A DNA stretch of 64,000 bases from Flexivirga meconopsidis (GCF_026162425.1 NZ_JAOBQJ010000003.1:310001-374000); one strand, 5' to 3'. Positions 43,761-52,838 are shown, counted from the stretch's first letter. Numbers and translations are program-made. The notes: generated by a model from the letters alone, not told the origin.

Positions 43761-45098
43761 TTATGCGTGTTCCCCGGCGGGCAGGGACGCGGCCGGGGTG
43801 ACGGTCGCCGCGTGCGCGTCGCGCAGCAGCCGGCCGGCGACCGCCGCCAGCACCGCGGCGAGGGCCCCGGCCGTGACGGTCACCGCGAATGCCGGAGTCT
43901 CCCCGCCAAGGTCCGCAAGCCGTCCTGCGACGGCGGCGCCGGAGGCGTAACCAAGGCCGGTGGCCGCCGCCAGAAGGGTCATTGCGGCGCCGGTGCGGGA
44001 CGGCGGCGTCAACTGCTCCCCGAGGGTGAACGTGGTGATCATGTATGGCGCAACGCAGCACCCGAGCAGCACCAGTGCTGGGGCGAGGGTCGCCAGCGAA
44101 TGAATCAGCAGCAGCGGCGTGGCCAGCACGAAGAGGCCGATCGCGGTGACCCGCCATCGGGTGACGTAGCCGATGCGGGCGGGGAGCGCCGCCATACTGA
44201 TGCCGGCGACGACGCTGCCGACGCCGAGCAGCGCCTGCACCAGACCGGCCAGCCCCTCGTGCCCGGCCGCGGTGGCGATGACGGTGGTGCCGGTCTGCAC
44301 CGAGCCGAAGATGTTGCCGATCACGAACTGCGCGAGTCCGAGCACGGCCAGTGCGGGGGTGAGCAGTCGGCCGGACCCGCTGGGCCCGGCGTTCGCGGTG
44401 CGCAGCCGCGCGGTCGGGTGCACCGCGAACCAGGTGCCGAAGACGACCAGCAGCACGGCGGCAGTGCCGATCCCGACGCCGGGTTCGAGCAGGGCCGCGA
44501 TGGACCCGACGATCGCCGGACCGAGCACGAACGACGCCTCGTCCGCCGACCCCTCGTAGGAGAAGGCGGTGTCGATCAGCCGGCCGGACTGGATGCCGCG
44601 GCTGCGTGCGCCGATGATCGGCCGCCACCGCACCCGGGCCAACGGCCCGGCCTGCGGCATGAGGAGCCCGGCGAACGCCGACGCCATCGCCGCCCACACC
44701 CAGGCGACGCCGCTCTCGGCGGCGACCACGACCAGGGCCAGGCCGAGCGCGCTGGCCCACGATTGGAGGAGTACGACGGGGCGTTGCCCGAACCGATCGG
44801 ACGCCGCCCCGAGCACGGGTGCGCCGATCGCGTTCGCGACCGCCAGCGCTCCGGCGCAGGCGCCCCCGGCGCCGAAGCTGCCGGTGGTGTGGGCCACGAG
44901 CAGCAGCACACCCATCTGGCTCATCGCGAGCGGCAGGCGGGCGAGGAACGCCACCACGATGTAGATCGGGCCGGTGAGGCCGAACAGGTGGCGGTATGAC
45001 GCAGCGGGTGACACGGGCCGGACGCCTTTCGAGGGGTAGCGCAACGTTGCTGCGCGACTTCCCTCCTCCAGCCGCGCGAGACCCTGTGCTGCCGTCAT
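43761..45098 (-). CDS. MFS transporter
   Basis: A 445-residue protein with about twelve membrane segments and the loop signature AASDRFGQRPVVLLQS between segments 2 and 3. It belongs to the drug-efflux-like/uncharacterised major facilitator group; the substrate is unknown. The first 30 residues are poorly conserved in type, so the true start may be a later GTG near VSPAASYRHLFGL. It shares strand and 10-bp spacing with the downstream DoxX-like gene and may form an operon with it and the dehydratase. Confidence 0.85.
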   Translation of the reverse strand: MTAAQGLARLEEGSRAATLRYPSKGVRPVSPAASYRHLFGLTGPIYIVVAFLARLPLAMSQMGVLLLVAHTTGSFGAGGACAGALAVANAIGAPVLGAASDRFGQRPVVLLQSWASALGLALVVVAAESGVAWVWAAMASAFAGLLMPQAGPLARVRWRPIIGARSRGIQSGRLIDTAFSYEGSADEASFVLGPAIVGSIAALLEPGVGIGTAAVLLVVFGTWFAVHPTARLRTANAGPSGSGRLLTPALAVLGLAQFVIGNIFGSVQTGTTVIATAAGHEGLAGLVQALLGVGSVVAGISMAALPARIGYVTRWRVTAIGLFVLATPLLLIHSLATLAPALVLLGCCVAPYMITTFTLGEQLTPPSRTGAAMTLLAAATGLGYASGAAVAGRLADLGGETPAFAVTVTAGALAAVLAAVAGRLLRDAHAATVTPAASLPAGEHA

Positions 45099-45270
45099 TC
45101 TACGGTCGCCGTCAAACCGGTCGTCTCGTCATACCTGCGCGAAGGTAACGGCGGGCGAACGATCCGGGAAACGCCTGGCGTGAGAGTTGGTGTGCGGCGG
45201 TGCGTTTGTCATGGTGGATGACAGCGGTCGCACAGCGGGGAGGCCGTGCAGTTCGAAGTTTCGGGGAGAC

Positions 45271-46494
45271 ATGGCACAGATTGACAGGCGCACGGCGATC
45301 TCGGCAGGGGCGGCCGTCGGCGCCTCGGCGGCGCTGGCGGCGTGTGGCAGTGGGAACGACAAGAAGGCATCGCCCAAGGAGAGCGCGAAACCGGTCGTGA
45401 AGAAATCGCCGGCGCCGACGGCGAGCGCTCGGCTGATCGGGGACGGGTCCACGTCGGACACCGGTCCGCAGCCGCACCAGCCGAAGCCGGAGAAGTTGCA
45501 GCCGGGCGAGACTCCGCCACAGTTCGTGGTGATCTCGTGGGACGGCGCGGGCGAGGTCGACGGCCTCAACCTGCTGTCGCACTTCCGGGAGGTCGCCAAG
45601 GAGACCAAGGCGTCGATGACGCTCTTCCTCTCCGGGCTGTTCCTGCTGCCCGGGGACAAGAAGGACCTCTACAAGCCGCCGCGGCACCAGGTCGGTGCGT
45701 CCGACATCGGCTACCTCGACGACGGGGACATCCACGCCACGATCGACAACATCGGCAAGGCGTGGCTGGAGGGTCACGAGATCGGCACCCACTTCAACGG
45801 CCACTTCTGCGGCAGCACCGGTGTCAGCCAGTGGTCGCCGGCCGACTGGCGCAGCGAGATCGAGCAGGCCAAGTCGTTCGTGAAGAACTGGCGCACCAAC
45901 ACCGGCTTCACCGACCTGCCGCCGCTGCCGTTCGACTACGACAAGGAGTTGATCGGCGGCCGGACCCCGTGCCTGGAGGGCTCGGACAATCTGCGGATCG
46001 CGGCCTCGCAGTTGGGCTGGCGCTACGACACCAGCTCCACCGGGACTCAGATGTGGCCCGGCAAGGTGCGCAACCTGTGGGACGTGTCGATGCAGTCGAT
46101 CCCGTTCGCCGGGCACTCCGGCCAGGTGATCTCGATGGACTACAACATCATGTACAACCAGTCCGTCGGCACCCGGGGCAAGCCGTCGATGCGCCCGAAG
46201 TGGCAGCGGGAGGCGGTCGACACCTATATGGCGGGCTTCCTGCGCGCCTACGACTTCAACCGGGCGCCGCTGATCATCGGCAACCACTTCGAGGGCTGGA
46301 ACGGCGGCATCTACATGCGAGCCGTCGAGCAGGTGATGCGCAAGATCGTCACCTACCCGGACGCTCGGATCGTGTCGTTCCGGCAGCTGATCGACTGGGT
46401 CGAGGCCCAGGACCCGGCAGTGCTGGCCAAGCTGCGCACGCTGCCCTACGGCAGCAAGCCGACCGGCGGCTGGGCCCAGTTCCTCACTGTATGA
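45271..46494 (+). CDS. Polysaccharide-deacetylase-like lipoprotein (NodB fold)
   Basis: A 407-residue exported protein. The N terminus DRRTAISAGAAVGASAALAAC combines a twin-Arg motif with a lipobox (Cys28), so it is a Tat-type lipoprotein. The NodB-like part begins QFVVISWDGAGEVDGLN, where the usual TFDDG is replaced by SWDG. The zinc-His motif HEIGTHFNGHFCG is intact. Large inserts distinguish it from ordinary NodB enzymes. Loss of one Asp may alter metal binding or activity. ATG 45271 begins the signal peptide; GGGGAG is very close to it. Confidence 0.82.
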   Translation: MAQIDRRTAISAGAAVGASAALAACGSGNDKKASPKESAKPVVKKSPAPTASARLIGDGSTSDTGPQPHQPKPEKLQPGETPPQFVVISWDGAGEVDGLNLLSHFREVAKETKASMTLFLSGLFLLPGDKKDLYKPPRHQVGASDIGYLDDGDIHATIDNIGKAWLEGHEIGTHFNGHFCGSTGVSQWSPADWRSEIEQAKSFVKNWRTNTGFTDLPPLPFDYDKELIGGRTPCLEGSDNLRIAASQLGWRYDTSSTGTQMWPGKVRNLWDVSMQSIPFAGHSGQVISMDYNIMYNQSVGTRGKPSMRPKWQREAVDTYMAGFLRAYDFNRAPLIIGNHFEGWNGGIYMRAVEQVMRKIVTYPDARIVSFRQLIDWVEAQDPAVLAKLRTLPYGSKPTGGWAQFLTV

Positions 46495-46511
46495 CGGGAG
46501 CCGCGCCCGGC

Positions 46512-48035
46512 TCAGCGCGCGGCGGCCGAAACAGCTTCTGCCGCAACGGGTTCGGTGACCGCTCGATCTGACGGCACGAGTCCGACGCGGGTGCGCCGGT
46601 CGAGCAGGTCGTCCGCGTCGAGCGCGCCCTCATGGCTGAGTGCGAAGTCGAACTCAGCCGGCGTGGTCGGCACGGTGTCGCTGATCGGCAGGTTGCGGGC
46701 CGGGTCCTCCGACAGCACGGCGGCCGCCTCGGAGCCGTAACGCCGGACCAGGCGGCCGGGGATGTCGTTGCCGGCGGGGCCAGCCGGGCCGGCCGGGTCG
46801 GCGCCCACGAGGGGCGTTTGCGCGGTCACGCACGGCCCGGCGGACACGCCGCGCTCGCGGACCGCGGCGTCGACCGCGTCCTGCGCCATACGGCGGTAGG
46901 TGGTGAGCTTGCCGCCGACGACCGTGATCATGCCGTTCGGTGCGGTGAGCACCGCGTGCTTACGCGACAGGTCCGCGGTCGAGCCCTCCGCCGACAGCAA
47001 GGGGCGCAGCCCGGCGTAGGTCCCGACGACGTCGTCGCGGGTGAGCGGACGCTGCAAGGTCGGGTTGATCGTGTCGAGCAGGAAGTCGATCTCCTGGTCG
47101 GACGACTGCGGCACATCGGGCACCGGCGGCTCGGTCGGTTCGTCGGTGAGGCCGATGTAGGTGGTGCCGTCCAGCTGCGGCAAGGTGAAGACGAACCTGC
47201 CGAAGTGGCCCGGAACCGGTGCGTTGACAATGCAATTCATCGACCCGAGGGCCGACGAGCGCACCACCAGGTGGGTGCCGCGGGACGGGCGCAGCCGGAT
47301 GTCGGGCGCGAGTGAGTCGGCCCAGACACCGGTCGCGTTGACGACCGCGCGGGCCTTGATGTCGTGGAACGTGCCGGTCAGCTCGTCCCGCACCTGCGCG
47401 CCGTCACCTGTCGCGGCGACCGCTCGCACGCGGGTGAGCACGCGCGCGCCATACCCGGCGGCGGTGCGGGCGATCGCGACGACGAGCCGGGCGTCGTCGA
47501 CCAGTTGTCCGTCCCAGCCGAGGGCCGCGCCGCGCAGTGCGCGGCTTTGCACGCCGGGTGCGAGGGCGAGTGTCTCGGCGCGGCCGAGCCGTCGCGGTCG
47601 GGGCAGCGTCGCCCGGGGTGTGCGGGCGGCCGCGCGCAGGGCGTCACCGGCGACGAAGCCGGCGAAGGTGATCGCCTGGTCGCGCCGTGAGCCGCCGGCG
47701 AAATGCGGCACCACCCATGGCATGGCCCGGATCAGATGTGGCGCGGTGCGGGTCATCAGGATGCCGCGCTCGACCGCGCTCTCGTGCGCGATGCCCACCT
47801 GACCGGAGGCGAGATAGCGCAGACCGCCGTGCGCGAGTTTCGAGCTCCAGCGTGACGTGCCGAATGCCAGGTCGTGGGCGTCGACCGCCACCACGTCGAG
47901 CCCGCGGCTTGCGGCATCCAGCGCGACGCCGGCGCCGGTGACACCCAACCCGATCACCAGCAGATCGACGGTGCGCCCGCCGGTGACCTCGGCGAGTTCG
48001 CGCTGGCGACGGCGCGCGTTGAGGGCGGTGCTCAT
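46512..48035 (-). CDS. glpD: Aerobic glycerol-3-phosphate dehydrogenase
   Basis: A 507-residue FAD enzyme that oxidises glycerol 3-phosphate to DHAP and passes electrons to menaquinone. The FAD motif is DLLVIGLGVTGAGVALDAASRG, the GlpD signature is SSKLAHGGLRYL, and the FAD-binding end reads GKLTTYRRMAQDAVD. A C-terminal DAO_C domain follows. Its start overlaps the stop of the TetR gene by 4 bp. Together with the next genes it matches the order of M. tuberculosis Rv2249c-Rv2252. Confidence 0.94.
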   Translation of the reverse strand: MSTALNARRRQRELAEVTGGRTVDLLVIGLGVTGAGVALDAASRGLDVVAVDAHDLAFGTSRWSSKLAHGGLRYLASGQVGIAHESAVERGILMTRTAPHLIRAMPWVVPHFAGGSRRDQAITFAGFVAGDALRAAARTPRATLPRPRRLGRAETLALAPGVQSRALRGAALGWDGQLVDDARLVVAIARTAAGYGARVLTRVRAVAATGDGAQVRDELTGTFHDIKARAVVNATGVWADSLAPDIRLRPSRGTHLVVRSSALGSMNCIVNAPVPGHFGRFVFTLPQLDGTTYIGLTDEPTEPPVPDVPQSSDQEIDFLLDTINPTLQRPLTRDDVVGTYAGLRPLLSAEGSTADLSRKHAVLTAPNGMITVVGGKLTTYRRMAQDAVDAAVRERGVSAGPCVTAQTPLVGADPAGPAGPAGNDIPGRLVRRYGSEAAAVLSEDPARNLPISDTVPTTPAEFDFALSHEGALDADDLLDRRTRVGLVPSDRAVTEPVAAEAVSAAAR

Positions 48036-48616
48036 CGCAGGTAGTTTTCGACGGCGATCGCGAGCTGAGCGAACAGGTCGGCCGCCTCGATGTCGTCGTC
48101 CGACATCGTCGGCACCGAGAAGACGAACCCGTAGGCCATCAAAAGCACTGTGCGGGCGAAGAGTTCGGTTTTGCCGGAGCGGACCGACCCAGCTTCTTGC
48201 GCGGCTGCGATGCCGGCCGCCAACGACTCCAGGAGCGTGGTCTGGGTGCGGCCACGGCGGACCAGCAGGTAGGGCAGGAGAAGCTCAGGGTCGACCTCGA
48301 CGATCTTGCGGAACAGCTCACCCTCGTGCACCTCGCGTGCTGCGTTGGCGACCGTGCGGGCGATGCCGGAGGCATCCAGCCGCATCCCGTCCCGGGCGGC
48401 CAGTTGATAACCGATCGTGGACCATTCGCGCACCATCAGGTCGGCGGTGAGCGCGGACATGTCCGGCCACCGCCGATAGACGCTCATCCGGGAGACACCG
48501 GCGCGGCGAGCCACGTCGGTCATCGTCGTCCGGCGCCAACCGACGGCCAGCAGGCACGCACGCGCCGCATCGAGGAGGTCGTCCTCCTCGATAGGGCTGT
48601 TACGGATCACCGTCAT
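48032..48616 (-). CDS. TetR-family regulator of the glpD / alkyl-DHAP synthase region
   Basis: A 194-residue repressor. The N-terminal helix-turn-helix is TTMTDVARRAGVSRMSVYRRW; the rest is a helical ligand-binding domain. It is co-transcribed with glpD and divergent from the flavoprotein gene. TACAGT on the minus strand lies 7 bases before its ATG, so the mRNA seems leaderless. A palindrome overlapping that -10 and the start codon is the likely autoregulatory operator. Position matches Rv2250c of M. tuberculosis. Confidence 0.92.
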   Translation of the reverse strand: MTVIRNSPIEEDDLLDAARACLLAVGWRRTTMTDVARRAGVSRMSVYRRWPDMSALTADLMVREWSTIGYQLAARDGMRLDASGIARTVANAAREVHEGELFRKIVEVDPELLLPYLLVRRGRTQTTLLESLAAGIAAAQEAGSVRSGKTELFARTVLLMAYGFVFSVPTMSDDDIEAADLFAQLAIAVENYLR

Positions 48617-48617
48617 A

Positions 48618-48632
48618 TGTCACACTGTAACA
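48618..48632. promoter_or_regulatory. TetR operator TGTCACA-C-TGTAACA
   Basis: Seven-base arms TGTCACA and TGTAACA are inverted repeats with one mismatch (TGTYACA) around a single C. The site covers the TACAGT -10 (48629-48624, minus strand) of the TetR gene, whose ATG begins at 48616, and lies 43 bp before the flavoprotein start. Binding would block both directions. Confidence 0.7.
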
Positions 48633-48674
48633 CCTTGGAAGCCGAAGGTTTCGTCGATCGACTGAGGAACGCAC

Positions 48675-50249
48675 ATGCACTGGTCCCGCTGGGGAGACCC
48701 GAATCGCACCGCCACGCTGCCCGACAACGCCGGCGAGCTCATCGCCTTCGCCTTCGGTGACGTCACGCCGGATCCGGCCGTCGAACTCGCCGACGTGCGG
48801 CTGCCCGAGTCGCGCCTTACACCCGAGCAGCGGCAGGCGTATGCCGCAGCGGTCACGCCCGCGCAGGTCGCGATCGACGACACCGCCCGCATCGAACACA
48901 CCCGCGGCAAGTCCACCCCGGACCTGCTCGCCGCACGGTCCGGCGACTTCTCCGCGGCTCCCGACGCGGTGCTGCGACCGGCGAGCCACGACGAGGTCGT
49001 CGAGGTGCTGCGGATCAGCGCCCGGGAGCGCATCGCCGTCGTGCCGTTCGGCGGCGGAACCTCCGTCGTGGGCGGGCTTGCCCCGGATGGTTCGGCATAC
49101 GACGCAGTGGTGGCACTCGACCTGCGGAGGCTGGACCAGCTGGTCGAGCTGGACGAGACCTCTTTGACCGCAACCCTCCAGGCCGGCATGCTCGGCCCAC
49201 AGGTCGAGGAGACGCTGGGCGCGAAGGGTTACACCCTCGGCCACTTCCCGCAGTCCTTCGAATATGCCAGCGTCGGCGGCTTCGCGGCGACCCGGTCGAG
49301 CGGCCAATCGTCCTCGGGATACGGCCGATTCGACGCGATGGTGGTTGCCCTCACGGTTGCCACCCCGGCCGGCACCTGGCGCCTCGGTCGGGCACCGGCG
49401 AGTGCGGCCGGTCCGGACCTGCGTCAGCTGGTGCTGGGGTCCGAGGGTGCCTTCGGAGTGATCACCGACGTCACCGTCGTCGTGCGGCCGAGGCCGCAGG
49501 CGAAGGCGTACGAGACTTGGCGCTTCGAGTCGTTCGCGAGCGGTGCCACTGCAATGCGCACGCTGGTGCAGGACCGGATCAACCCGACGGTGCTCCGGCT
49601 GTCCGACGAGACCGAGACCGCGATCAACCTCAGTGACCCCAGTGCGATCGGGCTGAACGCCGATGGCGGCTGTCAGATGGTGTGCGGCTTCGAAGGCACC
49701 GAGCAGCGGGTTGCCCGGATGCGCGGCGAGGTCGGCGAGGTGCTTTCCGGGCTCGGCGGCACGCTCGTCGGGCAGGAAGGTGGCGACGCATGGGCGGACG
49801 GACGCTTCGACGCGCCGTACCTGCGGGACGCTCTGCTGGACGAGGGCGTCATGGTCGAGACCCTGGAGACCGCGACCACCTGGACCAACCTGCCGCGGCT
49901 GTATGACGCGGTGAAGTCCGCCATCGACGCGGCCGCGAAGGAGCAGGGCGCCGATCCCATTGTGCTGTGCCACATTTCGCATGTTTACCCCTCCGGCGCG
50001 TCCCTCTACTTCACCGTCGCGGTGCGCGAGACCGACGACCCGGTCGCGCAGTGGGCACCGGTCAAGCGGGCCGCCGGCGATGCGATCTCGCGGCACGGCG
50101 GCACCATCACCCACCACCATGCGGTCGGCCGGGATCACAAGCCCTGGCTGACCGACGAGATCGGTGAGACCGGCGTGGCGGTGCTGCGCGCGGTGAAGGA
50201 AACGCTGGATCCTGAGGGCATCCTCAACCCAGGAGTCCTGATCCCATGA
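48675..50249 (+). CDS. FAD-binding oxidase of the alkyl-DHAP synthase (AGPS) type
   Basis: A 524-residue flavoprotein of the VAO/PCMH superfamily. VVPFGGGTSVVGG and YTLGHFPQSFEYASVGGFAATRSSGQ are the FAD-binding blocks; the C-terminal domain includes HISHVYPSGASLYFTV and ITHHHAVGRDHKPW, the His-rich signature of AGPS, followed by KETLDPEGILNPG. AGPS swaps the acyl chain of acyl-DHAP for an alkyl chain in ether-lipid synthesis. Its neighbours glpD and DAG kinase also handle glycerophospholipid precursors. The M. tuberculosis counterpart is Rv2251. GAGGAAC precedes ATG 48675. Confidence 0.9.
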   Translation: MHWSRWGDPNRTATLPDNAGELIAFAFGDVTPDPAVELADVRLPESRLTPEQRQAYAAAVTPAQVAIDDTARIEHTRGKSTPDLLAARSGDFSAAPDAVLRPASHDEVVEVLRISARERIAVVPFGGGTSVVGGLAPDGSAYDAVVALDLRRLDQLVELDETSLTATLQAGMLGPQVEETLGAKGYTLGHFPQSFEYASVGGFAATRSSGQSSSGYGRFDAMVVALTVATPAGTWRLGRAPASAAGPDLRQLVLGSEGAFGVITDVTVVVRPRPQAKAYETWRFESFASGATAMRTLVQDRINPTVLRLSDETETAINLSDPSAIGLNADGGCQMVCGFEGTEQRVARMRGEVGEVLSGLGGTLVGQEGGDAWADGRFDAPYLRDALLDEGVMVETLETATTWTNLPRLYDAVKSAIDAAAKEQGADPIVLCHISHVYPSGASLYFTVAVRETDDPVAQWAPVKRAAGDAISRHGGTITHHHAVGRDHKPWLTDEIGETGVAVLRAVKETLDPEGILNPGVLIP

Positions 50250-51112
50250 ATGCCTTTCATGTGCTTGCCAATCCGCTGTCCGGCGGCGGCAAGGCGGTTC
50301 ACCTCGCGCGCCAGGTCGCGGCCGACCTCGGTGATGCGGGCGCGACTGTCCGCATCACCTTCTCGCCTGGCATCGAGGCCGCCGACAGCCTGGTGCGGGA
50401 CACCAAGGCGGCCGGCGAGGTCTGCGTGACCGTGGGTGGTGACGGTTTCCTCGGCTCGCTCGCCGCGTCGCTGATCGAGCACGACGTCACCTTCGGGATC
50501 GTTCCCAGCGGACGGGGCAACGACTTCGCCCGGCAGCTCGGCATACCGGTAAACACCCACGACGCAACGCGATTGGCGATCGCGGGCTCCCCAACGCGCG
50601 TGGATGCGATCCGGCTCGGTGATCGGGTCGTGGTCGGCAGCGTCTACGCCGGCATCGACTCGTTGGTCTCGCACCTGGTCAACACCGCCCCGCGGAGACT
50701 GCCCGCGACGCTGCAGTATCAGGTCTCGTCGCTGCGTGGACTCTTCAAGTTCCCGCCACGGCACTACCGGGTGACGGTCGACGACGAGGTGTTCGCATAC
50801 CGGGGTTTCACTGCGATTGCTGCCAATTCGGGCTACTACGGCAAGGGCATGCACATCGCCCCCGACGCCGACGTGCACGACGGACTGCTCGACGTGATCA
50901 TGGTCGGCGCCGGCAACCGGTTGAAGTTCGTCACCGCGATGCCGCAGCTCTACCGCGGCACCCACCTGAAGAACCCCGAGGTCACCGTCGCGCGCGGCAA
51001 GGTCGTCCGGATCGAGGCCGACGACGTCGAGGCGTACGGCGACGGCGAGCCGATCCAGCAGCTGCCCGCCACCGTCGAAGTACTGCCCGGCGCGCTCAGC
51101 GTGCTGTTGTAA
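50246..51112 (+). CDS. Diacylglycerol kinase-family lipid kinase
   Basis: A 288-residue DAGK-catalytic-fold protein with VLANPLSGGGKA near the N terminus, the nucleotide motif VTVGGDGFLGSLAA and the loop GIVPSGRGNDFARQLGIP. It phosphorylates diacylglycerol or a related lipid; its M. tuberculosis counterpart Rv2252 is a diacylglycerol kinase linked to phosphatidylinositol mannosides. Its ATG overlaps the flavoprotein stop (ATGA), so both are coupled. A repeat array starts at its stop codon. Confidence 0.93.
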   Translation: MNAFHVLANPLSGGGKAVHLARQVAADLGDAGATVRITFSPGIEAADSLVRDTKAAGEVCVTVGGDGFLGSLAASLIEHDVTFGIVPSGRGNDFARQLGIPVNTHDATRLAIAGSPTRVDAIRLGDRVVVGSVYAGIDSLVSHLVNTAPRRLPATLQYQVSSLRGLFKFPPRHYRVTVDDEVFAYRGFTAIAANSGYYGKGMHIAPDADVHDGLLDVIMVGAGNRLKFVTAMPQLYRGTHLKNPEVTVARGKVVRIEADDVEAYGDGEPIQQLPATVEVLPGALSVLL

Positions 51113-51215
51113 TGATGGTCGAGTAGGGCGAGCCCAACATGATGGTCGAGTAGGGCGAGCTCAACATGACGGTCGAGTAGGGCGAGCCCCCAGGGGCGAG
51201 CCCGTATCGAGACCA
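51112..51215 (+). repeat. 27-bp tandem repeat array plus inverted end
   Basis: Three 27-bp units start at 51112, 51139 and 51166, each ATGATGGTCGAGTAGGGCGA followed by GCCCAAC or a variant. The array is closed by GGGGCGAGCCCGTATCGAGACC, whose CGTATCGAGACC end is inversely related to GGTCGAGTAGGG. The pairing of GGTCGAGTA with TATCGAGACC is a pattern I recall from many actinobacterial intergenic regions. It follows the kinase stop codon and may act as terminator. Confidence 0.85.
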
Positions 51216-51240
51216 CACCGGACGAAAAGGACTGGTACTG

Positions 51241-51552
51241 ATGGCGGCACGGGGTTACTGGATCGCGCGCGTGCAGGTGAACGACGAGGATGCCTACGCG
51301 CAGTACGTCGCCGGGGCGACCCCGGCATATGCCGCGTATGGCGGCAAGCTGCTGGTGCGTGGCGGGCCGTTCGAGGCGGTGGAGGGCGACTCACGCGCGC
51401 GCAACATCGTGATCGAATTCCCGTCCTACCAGGCGGCGCTCGACTGCTACAACTCTGCGGCATACCAGGCGGCGCGAGAATACCGAGTGAAGGCAGCGGA
51501 CGCCGACATCATCGTCATCGAGGGTTACGACGGACCGCAGCCGAGCGTCTGA
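51241..51552 (+). CDS. DUF1330 family protein
   Basis: A 103-residue ferredoxin-like dimeric alpha-beta barrel protein. RGYWIARVQVNDEDAYAQYV at the start, YGGKLLVRGGPFEAVEG and VIEFPSYQAALDCYNS are the standard DUF1330 blocks. Function unknown, possibly a small monooxygenase-like fold. It converges on the isochorismate synthase gene. No clear ribosome-binding site; the start is the first ATG of the conserved domain. Confidence 0.92.
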   Translation: MAARGYWIARVQVNDEDAYAQYVAGATPAYAAYGGKLLVRGGPFEAVEGDSRARNIVIEFPSYQAALDCYNSAAYQAAREYRVKAADADIIVIEGYDGPQPSV

Positions 51553-51572
51553 GCGGCGGTGGCCGCCAGGTC

Positions 51573-52838
51573 TCAGTCGTCGGCGAGTGCCTGTCGCATG
51601 GGCACGAGCTTTGCTTCCGACTCGGTGAGTTCGGCGTCGGGCTGAGAGCCGGCGACGATGCCGCAGCCAGCGAAAAGTCTGATCTGTGAAGGCTTTTCGA
51701 GGTGTCCGCAGCGCAGCGCGATGCCCCACTCGCCGTCGCCGGACGCATCCAGCCAGCCGACCGGTCCGGCATAGCGGCCTCGGTCCATCTGCTCGAGCTC
51801 GGCGATCAGGTCTCGCGCGGCGAGGGTCGGCGTGCCGCACACGGCAGCCGACGGGTGCAGCGAGGCCGCGAGGGTGAGCGACGAAACGTCTTCTCGCAAC
51901 ACGCCGGCCACGTCGGTGGCCAGGTGCATCACGTTGGGCAGGTGCAACACGAACGGCGACTCCGGCACGTTCATCGACGAGCAATGTGGGGAGAGCGCGT
52001 CGGCTACGGACCGCACCGCGTACTCGTGCTCCTCGAGGTCTTTGCTCGACCGGGCGAGCGAAGCGGCCAGCGTCAGGTCACGTTCGTCGTCCCCGGTGCG
52101 ACGGATGGTGCCGGCCAGGATGCGTGAGGTGACCAGGCCCTTCTCGCGGCGCAGCAACATCTCCGGGGTCGCGCCGATCAGGCCGTCGACGCTGTAGGTC
52201 CAGGTGTTGGCGTATGCCGACGTGAGTCGCGCGAGCAGGTGGCGCGGGTCGATCGGGCCGTCCGCGGTGACGACGACGTCGCGCGCCATCACCACCTTGT
52301 CGAGCGCGCCGGACTGGATGCGTCGCACCGCTGCTCCAACGGCACGCGCCCACTCATCGCCGGTGAGCGCCCCGTCGCGAGAGCCGGAAATCACTGGCGG
52401 CAAAGGCTTTTCGGCTGACCGTATGACGGGAGCACCGCTCAGCTCGGGTGCCGCGCTGATGCTGGTCACCCAGGCGACGCCGTTGCGTCGGCCGACCACC
52501 GTCGCCGGCACGTGCAGCACGCCCCCTGCGTCGGAGGCCGCCGAGAAGGCGAACGAACCCACGGCGACCAGACCGGAGCCGGGCAGGTCGACCTCGGATC
52601 GGACGACGGCCGACCCGACGACGTCGCTCCACCACTGCTCGGCCTCGGCGAAGCGGGCGGTGCCCCCGGTGTGGATGCCCGCCGCGACACCCCAACCGAC
52701 GAAGCCGTCACCGTCGCGCAGCCAGCTGACGGGGGAGTCTGCGTCCGCGGGAATGACCGACACCAGGTCACCCGGGTCGGCGATGCGGGTCGAGCGCACC
52801 ACCAGGGCCGGGTGCGAGGTAGGCAGGGGCATGGTCAC
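51573..52838 (-). CDS. menF: Isochorismate synthase (menaquinone branch)
   Basis: A 421-residue chorismate-binding enzyme converting chorismate to isochorismate. [13 protein letters not shown] carries the conserved Lys, [14 protein letters not shown] and [13 protein letters not shown] the chorismate-binding block, and [11 protein letters not shown] with [15 protein letters not shown] the active-site end. The enzyme could also feed siderophore or salicylate synthesis, but divergent menG and nearby nuo genes make menaquinone the likely use. I infer menF from context. Confidence 0.9.
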   Translation of the reverse strand: MTMPLPTSHPALVVRSTRIADPGDLVSVIPADADSPVSWLRDGDGFVGWGVAAGIHTGGTARFAEAEQWWSDVVGSAVVRSEVDLPGSGLVAVGSFAFSAASDAGGVLHVPATVVGRRNGVAWVTSISAAPELSGAPVIRSAEKPLPPVISGSRDGALTGDEWARAVGAAVRRIQSGALDKVVMARDVVVTADGPIDPRHLLARLTSAYANTWTYSVDGLIGATPEMLLRREKGLVTSRILAGTIRRTGDDERDLTLAASLARSSKDLEEHEYAVRSVADALSPHCSSMNVPESPFVLHLPNVMHLATDVAGVLREDVSSLTLAASLHPSAAVCGTPTLAARDLIAELEQMDRGRYAGPVGWLDASGDGEWGIALRCGHLEKPSQIRLFAGCGIVAGSQPDAELTESEAKLVPMRQALADD

